64,000 nucleotides of DNA from Nitzschia sp. pyKryTriq1 (taxonomy: Eukaryota > Bacillariophyta > Bacillariophyceae > Bacillariales > Bacillariaceae), in assembly GCA_956465555.1 (NCBI GenBank), contig OY101119.1:2776629-2840628 (forward strand), written 5' to 3'. Below, in pieces: positions 39,663-49,051 of the stretch. Every line of letters starts with the position of its first letter. The stretch's first letter is position 1. Under the pieces are notes generated by a model. The model was not told where the DNA came from and made no database searches. It saw only the letters and a program-made list of their open reading frames with translations. The position numbers were made by a program, and so were the translations under genes.

Positions 39663-41003
39663 TCATGATCTTCCCCGTTCCATGAAATGGGCGCAGGCCT
39701 CCCGAAAGTCACTTTTATCACTAGAAACAACCACATCGATGATTTCAGTAGCTGCCTGGGAAAGATTGGGGTGTTGATTACAATCGTACAGCCACTGTAC
39801 GACATTGGTAATGCTTGGACCAAAAACGTCCTCGGTCGGACGAGCGGGGCGTTCCTGAACATAGACTTGCAAAATCTTCATCATGACGTGCCGTGCCTCT
39901 TGAGAAAGCACCGGCCAAACTTTCAACTGGATTTCCACAAAATGCTGAATAGTAGAGCGTTGAATATCAGTGTTGTAGGATTCCAACGAAACTGATGTCA
40001 GGGTGGTCGACGAGGATTCCAATTTTGGCTGAGCAGTCACCCGCTCTGAAAAGTAAATGACGGCACGATTTTCTTCCGACGCTGGCCCGGCATGCAAACC
40101 GTGTGGCTTCACCATTCGAACGGTGCCACGAGGGACTGCAATCTCTGATTCTTCGCGAAGATCCTCTAAAATCAGCAGCAGGTCGCCGTATCGGCGAATA
40201 CATTCCTTTGCCGACATTCCAGCCGCCTGCTCTTGATTCTCGATACTTTGACGAATATGGTCCCATACGTAATCTTCCACACCAGGAACTAGTTTCTTCC
40301 AGATAGTATCCGTCACCACACGAGGATTCGTGATGGACTCTCCTTTTGGGAACCACGTCTGGGTGGTTGGGGATTGGTCGGTAATGAAATACACACCTTG
40401 CGCGGCGTTTCCGTCAATGTGCATCGGTTGCGCGTCACATCGTTCTGTGTTGACCAAGATGGAAAAATTCTCAAACTCCGCAGTCGCCAAAGTGGGCGAC
40501 GATGCTCGTGCTTTGTCCGTCGCATCTTGCACCAAGACGTCAAGCACTTCCTGAGGATCGGGATGTCCACCTTCATTGACGGGCAACAGGGCAATGACTT
40601 GCTTCATTAATTCTAAAGCAAGGTCATTCGAATGATCTCCGGCGCGTGCTAGAAAAATCTCATACCTTCCTCCTGTAATTTTTCGCAGGGGCCCTGTTGT
40701 CCTGGTGTCTTCCGAAAAAGTGCCAGATTTTTTCTCGAGAGATTCTTTGCATTCGGGAGAACAAAGAATCGATTCCAGGGTCTCCAAAATAACCGGCACA
40801 GTCGCGGCTGCCAACGGTGTGGTGTTACTCGCTGTCGTGGGGGACTGCATCTGAAATAATGATAAATCTACGCCGCGGCTCGTCGTGGTATGATGCTTCC
40901 ATCGCGGACTCAGTGTGAACGACCAACTCGAGAGCGGCAGAATCAATAAGCCTATAAGCCAGGAGGAAACCGGAAGAAACCAAAACCGTCTTGTCGCCTG
41001 CAT
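39663..41003 (-). CDS. Putative plastid Fe(II)/2OG-type dioxygenase, tandem copy B
   Basis: 446 residues, single exon, collinear with copies A and C. A signal peptide (FWFLPVSSWLIGLLILPL) ends in LSSWSFTLSP, again with Phe at the predicted plastid cleavage site. The iron ligands are retained in PMHIDGNAAQGVYFITDQ and HGLHAGPASEENRAVIYFSE. The region from the FREACAHFMERGRS C-terminus into the 3' UTR is nearly identical at the base level to copy A, while copy C differs, so A and B are the youngest pair or have exchanged sequence. The C-terminal helical extension (QRSTIQHFVEIQLKVWPVLS) is present. Confidence 0.72.
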   Translation of the reverse strand: MQATRRFWFLPVSSWLIGLLILPLSSWSFTLSPRWKHHTTTSRGVDLSLFQMQSPTTASNTTPLAAATVPVILETLESILCSPECKESLEKKSGTFSEDTRTTGPLRKITGGRYEIFLARAGDHSNDLALELMKQVIALLPVNEGGHPDPQEVLDVLVQDATDKARASSPTLATAEFENFSILVNTERCDAQPMHIDGNAAQGVYFITDQSPTTQTWFPKGESITNPRVVTDTIWKKLVPGVEDYVWDHIRQSIENQEQAAGMSAKECIRRYGDLLLILEDLREESEIAVPRGTVRMVKPHGLHAGPASEENRAVIYFSERVTAQPKLESSSTTLTSVSLESYNTDIQRSTIQHFVEIQLKVWPVLSQEARHVMMKILQVYVQERPARPTEDVFGPSITNVVQWLYDCNQHPNLSQAATEIIDVVVSSDKSDFREACAHFMERGRS

Positions 41004-41374
41004 GGTGGAATTTCTGTCGTCGCTTTAACCGAACAGGCAATGGAGGCGACAATATTTCTGCGATCGAGAAACCCTTTGAAGTATCACCCAACAAGGACGT
41101 CGTTCATTCCCTCTCTTGCTAATAAGTGATGATGAATGTCGACTGCTGGAACCAAGAGCCAAGACGACAAGAAAAACTGCTTTCTGCCGCTCTCAAAAAC
41201 AACCAAATGGCACGAATTCACATCGATTATCACGACATCTCATCATTCCGTATTGTTGCGCATGCGTGGCGCCAAACCCAATCAAAATGCGAGAAGGGCC
41301 CACGTCATGCACGAAGATCGGTACAGTACGCCTCGCCTCCGGCGCGATTCAGTCGGACTAGTCCATCCTTTTTG
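41004..41374. promoter_or_regulatory. Upstream region of dioxygenase copy B
   Basis: 371 bp. Contains CCAATCAAA (41278-41286) and the 17-mer GAGAAGGGCCCACGTCA (41291-41307), identical to the element upstream of copy A. On the gene strand it carries the ACGT-core site TGACGTGG. Confidence 0.6.
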
Positions 41375-42745
41375 TCAACTTCCTCTTTCCGCAAAATGAG
41401 CACAAGCCTCCCGAAAGTCGGCTTTGCCGCTGGAAACAATCACGTCGATGATTTCGGTAGCTGCCCCAGAGAGCCTGGGGTTTTGATGACAATCGTGCAA
41501 CCATTGCACCACATTGGTAATGCTTGGGCCAAACACATCTTCGGAAGGACGGACAGGACGTCGTTGAATGTAAATCTGCAAAATCTTCATCATGACGTGT
41601 CTTGCTTCCTGAGAAAGCATCGGCCAAATTTTCAACAGTATTTCGCCCAAATGTTGAAGAGCAGTTCGTTGAACGTCGGGGTTGTAAGCTTCCATTTTTG
41701 GTACCAAAGACGATTTTGTTGCTGATTCATCAGCCACAACAACTCGCTCGGAAAAGAACATGACCGCACGATTTTCTTCCGAGGCGGGACCAGCATGCAG
41801 CCCATGTGGTTTGACAAGTCTAACCGAGCCGCGAGGTACCGCGAGCTCTGATTCTTCGTGCAGATCCTCCGACATGAGGAGCAAATCACCGTATCTTCGA
41901 ATACATTCCTTTGCTGCTAACCCATTTCGCTGCTCATGATTTTCCATGGTTTGACGAATTTCGTCCCAGACTGAAGATTCAACGCCAGGAACGAGCTTTC
42001 TCCAAATATTATCCGTAACTGCTCGGGGGGAAGTGATGGACTCTCCTTTTGGGTACCATAATTTGGTCGTTGGAGATTGGTCTGTGATGAAATAAACACC
42101 TTGTGTGACGATTCCGTCAATGTGCATAGGTTGTGCGTTACATCGTTCCGTGTTTACCAAAATGGAAAAGTTCTCGAATTCGACCGTCTCCAAACAGTGC
42201 GACGACGCTCGTGCTTTCTCCGTTGCATCCTGAATCAACAAGTTAATCACTTCCTGTGGATCCGTAAATAATCTTGGAAATCCATTTTCGCCTGCAGGCA
42301 ATCGCCCAAGAACTTGTTCCATCAATTTCAAAGCGAAATCACACGAATGGTCCCCGGCACGTGCCACGAATATCTCGTATCTCCCTCCTGTAATTTCTCG
42401 GACAGGGATCGTTTTCCAGTTATCATTATCTTCCAAACGAGCAGCATCTTGAAGGGCTTTTTGACAGTCAGGAGAAAAGAGAACGGATTCCAGTGTCTCC
42501 AAGATCATGGGCACACTATCGGTCGTCAACGGTTTTTGCCAGCTGGATTGATCATCGACAACATCCGTCATCATGGGCGAAGGCATCTGGAACGTGAGAT
42601 CTGTGCGACTCATCAACTGATTCTTCAATCGCGGGCTCACCATGAACGACCATGCAGAGAACGGTATCATCATCAGAAAGAGCAAACACAACCACGCCGA
42701 GAGCGGAAGGAAAACTCGAACATCTCTTCTAAATGCAAACATCAT
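41375..42745 (-). CDS. Putative plastid Fe(II)/2OG-type dioxygenase, tandem copy C
   Basis: 456 residues from the ATG at 42745 (a second ATG follows directly; the frame opens 38 codons earlier with a Gln-rich stretch that I treat as 5' UTR). Signal segment LSAWLCLLFLMMIPFSAWSF then MVSP repeats the plastid-type junction of the other copies. PMHIDGIVTQGVYFITDQ and HGLHAGPASEENRAVMFFSE keep the HxD, distal His and Arg. It is the most diverged copy: the middle ITGGRYEIFVARAGDHSCDF and the C-terminus EACAHFAERGS differ in several places. Same strand and order as A and B, so unequal crossing-over is the simple origin. Confidence 0.72.
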   Translation of the reverse strand: MMFAFRRDVRVFLPLSAWLCLLFLMMIPFSAWSFMVSPRLKNQLMSRTDLTFQMPSPMMTDVVDDQSSWQKPLTTDSVPMILETLESVLFSPDCQKALQDAARLEDNDNWKTIPVREITGGRYEIFVARAGDHSCDFALKLMEQVLGRLPAGENGFPRLFTDPQEVINLLIQDATEKARASSHCLETVEFENFSILVNTERCNAQPMHIDGIVTQGVYFITDQSPTTKLWYPKGESITSPRAVTDNIWRKLVPGVESSVWDEIRQTMENHEQRNGLAAKECIRRYGDLLLMSEDLHEESELAVPRGSVRLVKPHGLHAGPASEENRAVMFFSERVVVADESATKSSLVPKMEAYNPDVQRTALQHLGEILLKIWPMLSQEARHVMMKILQIYIQRRPVRPSEDVFGPSITNVVQWLHDCHQNPRLSGAATEIIDVIVSSGKADFREACAHFAERGS

Positions 42746-43875
42746 CACCACAATCGATCGATCGGTCAAGGCGTTAAAAAATTGTTGTTGTTGTAACACT
42801 TCTTGATACTGGTGTAATCGAAGCAAGAGCCGTCTCAGGCCCCTGCCTCTTTCGTTCAATAGGGTAGAGGGAGGAATTGTGAGAACTTACGTCGGTTGTC
42901 CTTTTCCGCTTTCCGCAATCGATGGAGCATGAAGCCCAGATATGGAGCCCATCTCTCGATCGATCGATCGAATTCGGAAAACTGAGTTACGGCGGATCTG
43001 TGCTTGAAAAAGCCTACGGCGGCCGGCGTGGTCTTTATCCAATCGAAACCTATCATAAGCATGTCTCGAAGTTGTGCCACGTCAAGCGAGAAGATACCTC
43101 TCTCCTAATTCGATTGAGTCGAACCGTTTTCCTTGAACCGTCCGTCCGGCGTCAATTTCAAATTTGTGGTGGGTAGTTCTTCATTTTTAGTTGTTTTCGT
43201 AGCCCTCATTACCACATCTAGATCATCTATCATCAGCATTCATCTGAGAAATAATAGCATTCTGACGAATCCTTCTTGTGACGACCCTTGAGTATTGGGT
43301 AGAAGAAAAGTTTAGATCTTTCGTCTTCGAGGAGGAGGAAGTACTTACTGATTGCCGGATCTGGAGTCTACTAGTACTACAAGTATCGCAGCCGACGTCT
43401 CGCCACACTCTTCAGCCTTTCCGAGTTTGTGCCACCAAAATTGTAATGTACTACGGTAGCGTAACCGGCTATTCATGTGTCCGATAAAGTAGGTGAAGTC
43501 TACAGTAGAGATCATGAGTTCTTCTGGAATATTATCGCTTTATAGGGAAGATATTATATAGTAAATAATCATGCATCGAGAGTGAAGAGGCGGCGGACTC
43601 TCGAACGACTGACTTGCTAGCTAGCAATCATAATAAGAATATATTTGGCTCGACCGGTGATCCTTGGTCGGTCCAGACTGGATTGGATGCATCCCATGCA
43701 TGGTCCTGCAGCAGTGAGTGGCGTTTTGACACCGCGACCGTTACCGTCGGAAAATACATCCATATAGTAGTAGAGGGGGGAGGGAGGGTTCTTGTAGAAT
43801 TCTTGTTTGCAGGTAGTATTGGTTCGTAGTAGTAGCGTATGATACTGTTGTGATTTGTCTTGCACCGGGGTTTTA
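42746..43875. promoter_or_regulatory. Upstream region of dioxygenase copy C
   Basis: 1.1 kb. Contains CGATCGATCGAATTCGGAAA (42961-42980), CCAATCGAA (43039-43047) and CCACGTCA (43077-43084), the same set as copy A in the same order from the gene. CTATCATAAGCATGTCTCGA (43050-43069) also resembles copy A sequence at 39112-39140. No gene supported in the distal half. Confidence 0.55.
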
Positions 43876-44241
43876 TTAGAAACGCCCAAGCATGACGGAG
43901 CCGTAGTTGATCACGCACTCATGGAGCACCTCTTCGGTGCTACACCGATGAGCTTCTTGTTGTTGCTGTTGGTGGTGCAGGAGATGGAGGAGGTCATTCT
44001 TGACTTCTTGAAAGACGCCCCATCGCTTGGAATGACGGTAAGAGCTCCCCCCTCGCAGTTGCTGCATGTTATTATTGTTGCTAATAATGGGAGTATCATC
44101 TTGTGCCACTTCCGAGCTTCGTCTTATTCCGAATGGCGACGACGAGACGGTGGATTTGTGGTTGGCAGAAGATGGTGCAGATGCTGCGACGACGGCAGCA
44201 AGGATGAGGAAGAACAGAGTTCGGAGGCTGGAAGATACCAT
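43876..44241 (-). CDS. Small putative secreted protein
   Basis: 121 residues with a clear signal peptide (MVSSSLRTLFFLILAAVVAASA). The mature part has LRGGSSYRHSKRWGVFQEVK, a His/Gln-rich stretch and HECVINYG near the end. No family is recognised. A true ATG, a hydrophobic leader and reasonable length support it, but there is no homology evidence and overlapping plus-strand frames exist. Confidence 0.42.
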   Translation of the reverse strand: MVSSSLRTLFFLILAAVVAASAPSSANHKSTVSSSPFGIRRSSEVAQDDTPIISNNNNMQQLRGGSSYRHSKRWGVFQEVKNDLLHLLHHQQQQQEAHRCSTEEVLHECVINYGSVMLGRF

Positions 44242-44946
44242 TATTTTATTGTTTTGTTGTGCTTTCGTCGATGAAAAGAATAGAATGGAGCAGAGATGGA
44301 GGTTTGTTGTTTGCCGATGCTGGGATTGGAATAATAATAATAACAGTAAAATAAAAAATGGACGGAGAAGGATGACAAACGAGAAGAGTGCAAGTGCGAG
44401 AAAATGTGAGCGATGATGCGGCGGGCTATTAGGTCTTGGCCTTCTGTAGCTTCTCGCTTGGTGCGCGGTAAAAATTTAACTGTGAGAGCCAACAACAGCC
44501 GGCGGCGTCGGAGTCTCGGTCGGATGAAAGCGAAGAAGTTTTCCCGCTCTGCCTGAGCGAAAGCACGTGTTTTTGCACTTGCGTGGCGTTGAAAGGGACC
44601 TCGCTTGACATCAATGAGACCTCGTCGACATCTGTCACGTGACGTGCAATGACATCCCAAGCGCGAGCTAAAACGCATTGGGCCTTTGATGTCAATCGGA
44701 TAAGTCGTATGTCCGTGACCGTTCGACAAATGGGCCCCTCCAATAATTCTTTCACAACGGACGAGAAGCTACATCTACAATATGATAGCGCCGTACACTT
44801 CAGTGGTACTTCTATTACAATGATGATGGATGATGGATGTGTTGCTCCCATAACCAACAAACACATTGCTCGCCCCAACTCTCTATTCTTACTAGTAGTC
44901 TACTCTGGAATGCATGCTTCGAATGAAAGAATTTCAGTAAAATAAT
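44242..44946. promoter_or_regulatory. Divergent region upstream of the luminal kinase gene
   Basis: 705 bp between divergent starts. Overlapping minus-strand frames (44241-44878) are Arg-rich and show no domain. No RNA gene seen. Confidence 0.35.
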
Positions 44947-46539
44947 ATGGTGCCGCATGGCTATAAGCGTCGACAAGGGCGACATCACTTTCCGCCTCTG
45001 TTCACAACGTTTCTGGTGGTAGTTTCCATTTCATCCATCTGGCAGTCCTCCGAAGTGAACAACGTACTGTTCTCCTCCACCAGTACTGGTGATGACGATG
45101 CTGTGACAGCTCCTACCGTGCTGCTCCTCGGAGACGATCCTCTTTCGGCAGACTATGTTCCCTACGTACCCATCAAAGTGAATATGAATGTCAATGTCAA
45201 TGTGGACGTCTTTCAGTCAGCAGTGTCGGAATTTCGGTCCTTTCCACGGCTCTTGGACTGGAGCAACTACCACGAGACTGCTGATCATGCGGATACAACA
45301 GAAGGAGGAGGACGACGACGACCACGACGAACGATCCAATACACAATGACCACCTTGGAAAATTTTGAAAAAGACATCAATGGAACGGATGATTCTTCAC
45401 TCTACCGAGAATTCGAAAAGGAGTGGTACACCCAATGCCGACCAGTCGAGGAGATTCCAATACGACCCACCTGCAATTCTCTGCATGAACTGGGGGCCTT
45501 TGAAACCAGTCTATCCTCATCGTCCTCATCTCCAACGACCACGACAGTCTTGTTGAGTATGGAAGGGAATTGGAGAAGTGTTTGGAAAACCCCAGATCCC
45601 ATCACTCATGAACAAATCATTCTCAAACTACTTCAGTTACATCGAGACTTTGATTTAGATGCCGTCCGCGGTCACGAAATGGATATTCGGATCATGGAAC
45701 GATTGTCTGCATCTCCCCACATCGTATCCTCCTATGGATTTTGTGGACAATCGGTATTGACGCAACTGGCACAATCCTTGGGAGCGGCAGTGATTAAAAA
45801 TCCCCAATTGAGTTGGAGAGATCGACTTTCTATAGCACGAGATTTGGCACAAGGTCTCGCCGAACTTCATGCCTTGCAACCCATCGACTGGGAGCAGGTT
45901 CTCCAAAAGGCGATGGCAAAAACAACCACAAACGATCCAAAGAAATTAATACCCTTTGTCCGATCACTCCGTTTCTACAACAAAAAACCACCAGTATTTG
46001 CGCATTACGATATCAATATTGCCAATACCATTTCGCTCAATCCCAAAGGTGTGCAGTGGAATGATTTCAATCTAGGAATGATGTCACAATGTCACACGGA
46101 CGGATCCTCGGGCGCCTGTTCGGTTCCCGTTCGGTATCCTGGCATTATGTGGCGATCTCCGGAAGAAATTCAGAATACGACCGGACAGGTGCCGACTTTG
46201 CATCCCTCGGATGTCTATGCATTTGGCACCTTGTTGTATACAGTCTTTACCAAGCATCAACCTTGGACGCATCTCGAAGAAAGAGCCGTCAATCCTAGTG
46301 AAGAGGAGATAGCCGCAAAGAAAATACGGGGCGACTTGCCCAATTTACCTCCCAAGTATCAACCGCAAGAACGATTGGAAGCCAAGGTCTTGTGGGCTGC
46401 CACAAAAGCTTGCTTTCAAAGAGACCCCAACGACCGCCCCACAGCTTACCGATTGGCAGTATCGTTGGGACTGGCTCTCGAACGGATTCAATCCAGAAAA
46501 CCACTATCGGATGACATGATTGAAAAACTGTTTTCCTAA
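44947..46539 (+). CDS. Atypical kinase-like type II membrane protein
   Basis: 530 residues, single exon. A basic N-terminus and one hydrophobic segment (LFTTFLVVVSISSIW, 18-32) suggest a signal anchor with the rest in the lumen or outside; an N-x-S/T sequon supports this. The kinase fold spans about 200-520. Lys227 (QIILKLL) fits the ATP-binding Lys. LSWRDRLSIARDLAQGLAEL is helix E. HRD is HYD (Asp355, kept) followed by Asn360, and DFG is DFN (Asp373). APE is represented by RSPEE, then HPSDVYAFGTLLYTVFT. Catalytic residues are mostly present, so weak or specialised activity is possible. The glycine loop is not recognisable. An alternative reading is a secretory-pathway pseudokinase. Confidence 0.72.
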   Translation: MVPHGYKRRQGRHHFPPLFTTFLVVVSISSIWQSSEVNNVLFSSTSTGDDDAVTAPTVLLLGDDPLSADYVPYVPIKVNMNVNVNVDVFQSAVSEFRSFPRLLDWSNYHETADHADTTEGGGRRRPRRTIQYTMTTLENFEKDINGTDDSSLYREFEKEWYTQCRPVEEIPIRPTCNSLHELGAFETSLSSSSSSPTTTTVLLSMEGNWRSVWKTPDPITHEQIILKLLQLHRDFDLDAVRGHEMDIRIMERLSASPHIVSSYGFCGQSVLTQLAQSLGAAVIKNPQLSWRDRLSIARDLAQGLAELHALQPIDWEQVLQKAMAKTTTNDPKKLIPFVRSLRFYNKKPPVFAHYDINIANTISLNPKGVQWNDFNLGMMSQCHTDGSSGACSVPVRYPGIMWRSPEEIQNTTGQVPTLHPSDVYAFGTLLYTVFTKHQPWTHLEERAVNPSEEEIAAKKIRGDLPNLPPKYQPQERLEAKVLWAATKACFQRDPNDRPTAYRLAVSLGLALERIQSRKPLSDDMIEKLFS

Positions 46540-46643
46540 CGACAGTACGTCTAGCTAATTGAATAGCGCAGTATTGTTCTAAAGAATAAACTAGATTTGC
46601 ACTATTGCTGGTCATCTAGCATGCTAAACTCTACTAGTGTTTT

Positions 46644-48530
46644 TTACGCTGCAAGGAATGCTTCTGGATCGTGAAGCGATGCCTCCAGCATCCCCTTGTA
46701 GGTTTCAAAGAGATCTACATCATTGTCGTTGCCGTTGCCGTTGCTGTTGTCGTCCTTGTCCTCTTCGGAGTGCTTCAAAAAGTTGATTCCAATCGAGGCC
46801 AATTGAAAGTAGTGTAGCAAGATCTTTTTTTCTTCTCGCCGTACAGTGACGGCGTTGCGCCACTGGGATTCTTCTTCGGCGCTGAGGCTGCTGTTTCTCT
46901 CGTCATTCTGCTTTTGTTGCGACGACAACAAGGGAATATTTCGCCATATGGATCGTAGCCAGGATAGTGGCGATAATGGTCGAACTCGATTGGATTGGTG
47001 TTCCTGCTGAATACAAGCATTTCGCCCCGACCGTAGCATGTCGGAATCTTGTTCTATTGTGGTGGAATACCGTCCCAAGGCTGTCTGCGTAGCTTCTTGT
47101 AGCATGTGCAAGGCCCGAATCTCGTTGGCGACCGAAAAGGGCGCCCGGCACAGAGTTGCACCCAACTGTGGAACAAGTCCATCTTCACATTGATCGGTTC
47201 GTTGATCTTGTTCCATAAAGTTGTCCTTCATACAAGACAATTCACGTTGTTGTGCCGAGGCCACCCGACATAAACTCAATACGGATTCCATCGGTCCAGC
47301 ATTTCCAATACCAACAGTAACATTACGAGCAATCGAATGACAATCGCCTAGACCATCCGCTTCCCACAATGATTCCGTCTCACATTGATCCACGGATTTC
47401 GGCAAAATGACCGGTAACGTGACAATGTCTTCGCGGGTGTGCTCCTGGCTATCATCGTCCAAAACAGAAAATCCGTAGTTCATCAAAAACTGAGCGTTGC
47501 TGTGCTTTCCATACGAAATCTCTAGTCTTGGAGCCTTCGTTGTCGTCATTGTCGATGTTGTTGTTGACTGACCACCCTCACTGTTGCCGTTTTGTGGAAT
47601 TCTCAAGTAATATCCTTTCGAATCAATATCCCAAATGCACTGTACCACCTCCTCATTCGCTTGGGATCGTAGCGTAGTAACATGGTTCATCATATCTACG
47701 TAGGGACAGAGACAAGGCTGATCACTATTTCCCGAGTCGACAAAGGCACGAGATGTGATAATGGCGCGGGCCCAATACCAAGTGTCAAGTGACAAGGCAC
47801 CACCAAGGCGGGTCAAGCCGACCTCCTGAAGGGCGGTCTGGACCAAAACAAATTCTTGCTTCCACTCATCTCGTCGTGATTTGACTCCTTGCTGAAGGAC
47901 GGAGCACTGTAGCTCTTCCAGCATTGTGTCTTGCCAAAATACGGGCAAGTGCTCCAACGAGGATGGCAGAGTCTTCAAGTAATCCGCCGTCACGACCGAG
48001 GAGTCGGGTTCCAGCTCCAGCAGACCTTCCTTGTAGAGTGTCAAATAAATGGCGAGATAAATATGTGGCAACTTGTCTGTGAAAGCATGGACAGAATTAC
48101 CCGTTTGCGACAGATGCCATTGCAAAGCCTGACCGACCGAAGTTTCGAGCCCCGATTGGGGTGTAATGAATTCCCCTCGATCCACAAAAATCACAACATC
48201 CTCTTCCGTCTTGTGTTGTTGTGATTGTTGTTGCCCTTCTCGCTGTTGTTCGAGCTGAATTCCACATTCGTCACCTCCCACGGATACAACTGTGATTCCC
48301 GGGTGGAAGCGCGATTTTCCCTCTTTTAAATGCTGTAAAAGAGTCTGGGCTTGACCCACACGATCGCCGGATGATACCGGCATGACATCAGGTGGATGAT
48401 GAGGAGCCAAAAGTCGTCCTCCTGCCGATGCTGATGCTGATGATTTCGATAAAAAAAGAGACCATGAATAAACATCCAACGAAAACCACAGCAACAGCGC
48501 CACTCGAGATACTAGCCGTCTTGACATCAT
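46644..48530 (-). CDS. SETD3/Rubisco-LSMT-type SET-domain protein methyltransferase
   Basis: 628 residues. The SET core is split as in the plant Rubisco large-subunit methyltransferase group: an early part near 115-165, then LDTWYWARAIITSRAF (249-263), LCPYVDMMNH (274-283), and EISYGKHSNAQFLMNYGF (337-354), whose SYG-x3-N and NYGF elements bind AdoMet and the target Lys or His. A C-terminal helical region of about 250 residues corresponds to the substrate-binding domain. The signal-like N-terminus (VALLLWFSLDVYSWSLF) could lead to the plastid, where LSMT acts. The target protein is not determined; SETD3 relatives modify actin His, LSMT modifies Rubisco or aldolase Lys. Confidence 0.88.
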   Translation of the reverse strand: MMSRRLVSRVALLLWFSLDVYSWSLFLSKSSASASAGGRLLAPHHPPDVMPVSSGDRVGQAQTLLQHLKEGKSRFHPGITVVSVGGDECGIQLEQQREGQQQSQQHKTEEDVVIFVDRGEFITPQSGLETSVGQALQWHLSQTGNSVHAFTDKLPHIYLAIYLTLYKEGLLELEPDSSVVTADYLKTLPSSLEHLPVFWQDTMLEELQCSVLQQGVKSRRDEWKQEFVLVQTALQEVGLTRLGGALSLDTWYWARAIITSRAFVDSGNSDQPCLCPYVDMMNHVTTLRSQANEEVVQCIWDIDSKGYYLRIPQNGNSEGGQSTTTSTMTTTKAPRLEISYGKHSNAQFLMNYGFSVLDDDSQEHTREDIVTLPVILPKSVDQCETESLWEADGLGDCHSIARNVTVGIGNAGPMESVLSLCRVASAQQRELSCMKDNFMEQDQRTDQCEDGLVPQLGATLCRAPFSVANEIRALHMLQEATQTALGRYSTTIEQDSDMLRSGRNACIQQEHQSNRVRPLSPLSWLRSIWRNIPLLSSQQKQNDERNSSLSAEEESQWRNAVTVRREEKKILLHYFQLASIGINFLKHSEEDKDDNSNGNGNDNDVDLFETYKGMLEASLHDPEAFLAA

Positions 48531-49051
48531 TTTGAAGCCGGCCCTCTGCTATGATGCTAGCTCGTCTGTTTTTCAAACTTTGAATGGAGATACGAGGACC
48601 AAAATGAAAACCATCCAACGACGAACATCAATAGATAAAATACAACAAAAAGACGCGACAGATGTCGCAGGCAAGGAACACCGACCATCTGGCGCGAAAA
48701 GAGTAGTTGACACGCACATGTTCGGACTCACGCGACTGACTCCATTATTAGATCGGATGAGTCCATTCCGCATACCCGAAATCGCGAGAAACTGCTCGAG
48801 ACTGACTCGAGAGCTTTGCTCCCTTAAACGCCGTTTGTACGCCGTACACGTACGGTCTTCCGACTGGCCGTTGTCAGATCATTCGTCGAGAACTTCGAAA
48901 TTGTTCTTCGAAAGTCGATTGCGCAGCGCGCGGGTCGATGATTGCAGGATCGTTGCGCCTTAATTTCGCTCACAAATTCAGTTCCGCCAAATCAAAAACG
49001 CGATTCTTCCTTCCAGCATCGACCGTCGACATCACATCAGTCTACCACACG
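48531..49051. promoter_or_regulatory. Divergent region between SET and TauD-like genes
   Basis: 521 bp promoter interval of two divergent genes. No supported ORF; the frame of the dioxygenase is open upstream of its chosen ATG but lacks a leader there. Confidence 0.35.

Noticed and set aside
44241-44878. Overlapping Arg-rich minus-strand ORFs
   Set aside because: No domain; they overlap each other in different frames and fill a divergent promoter.
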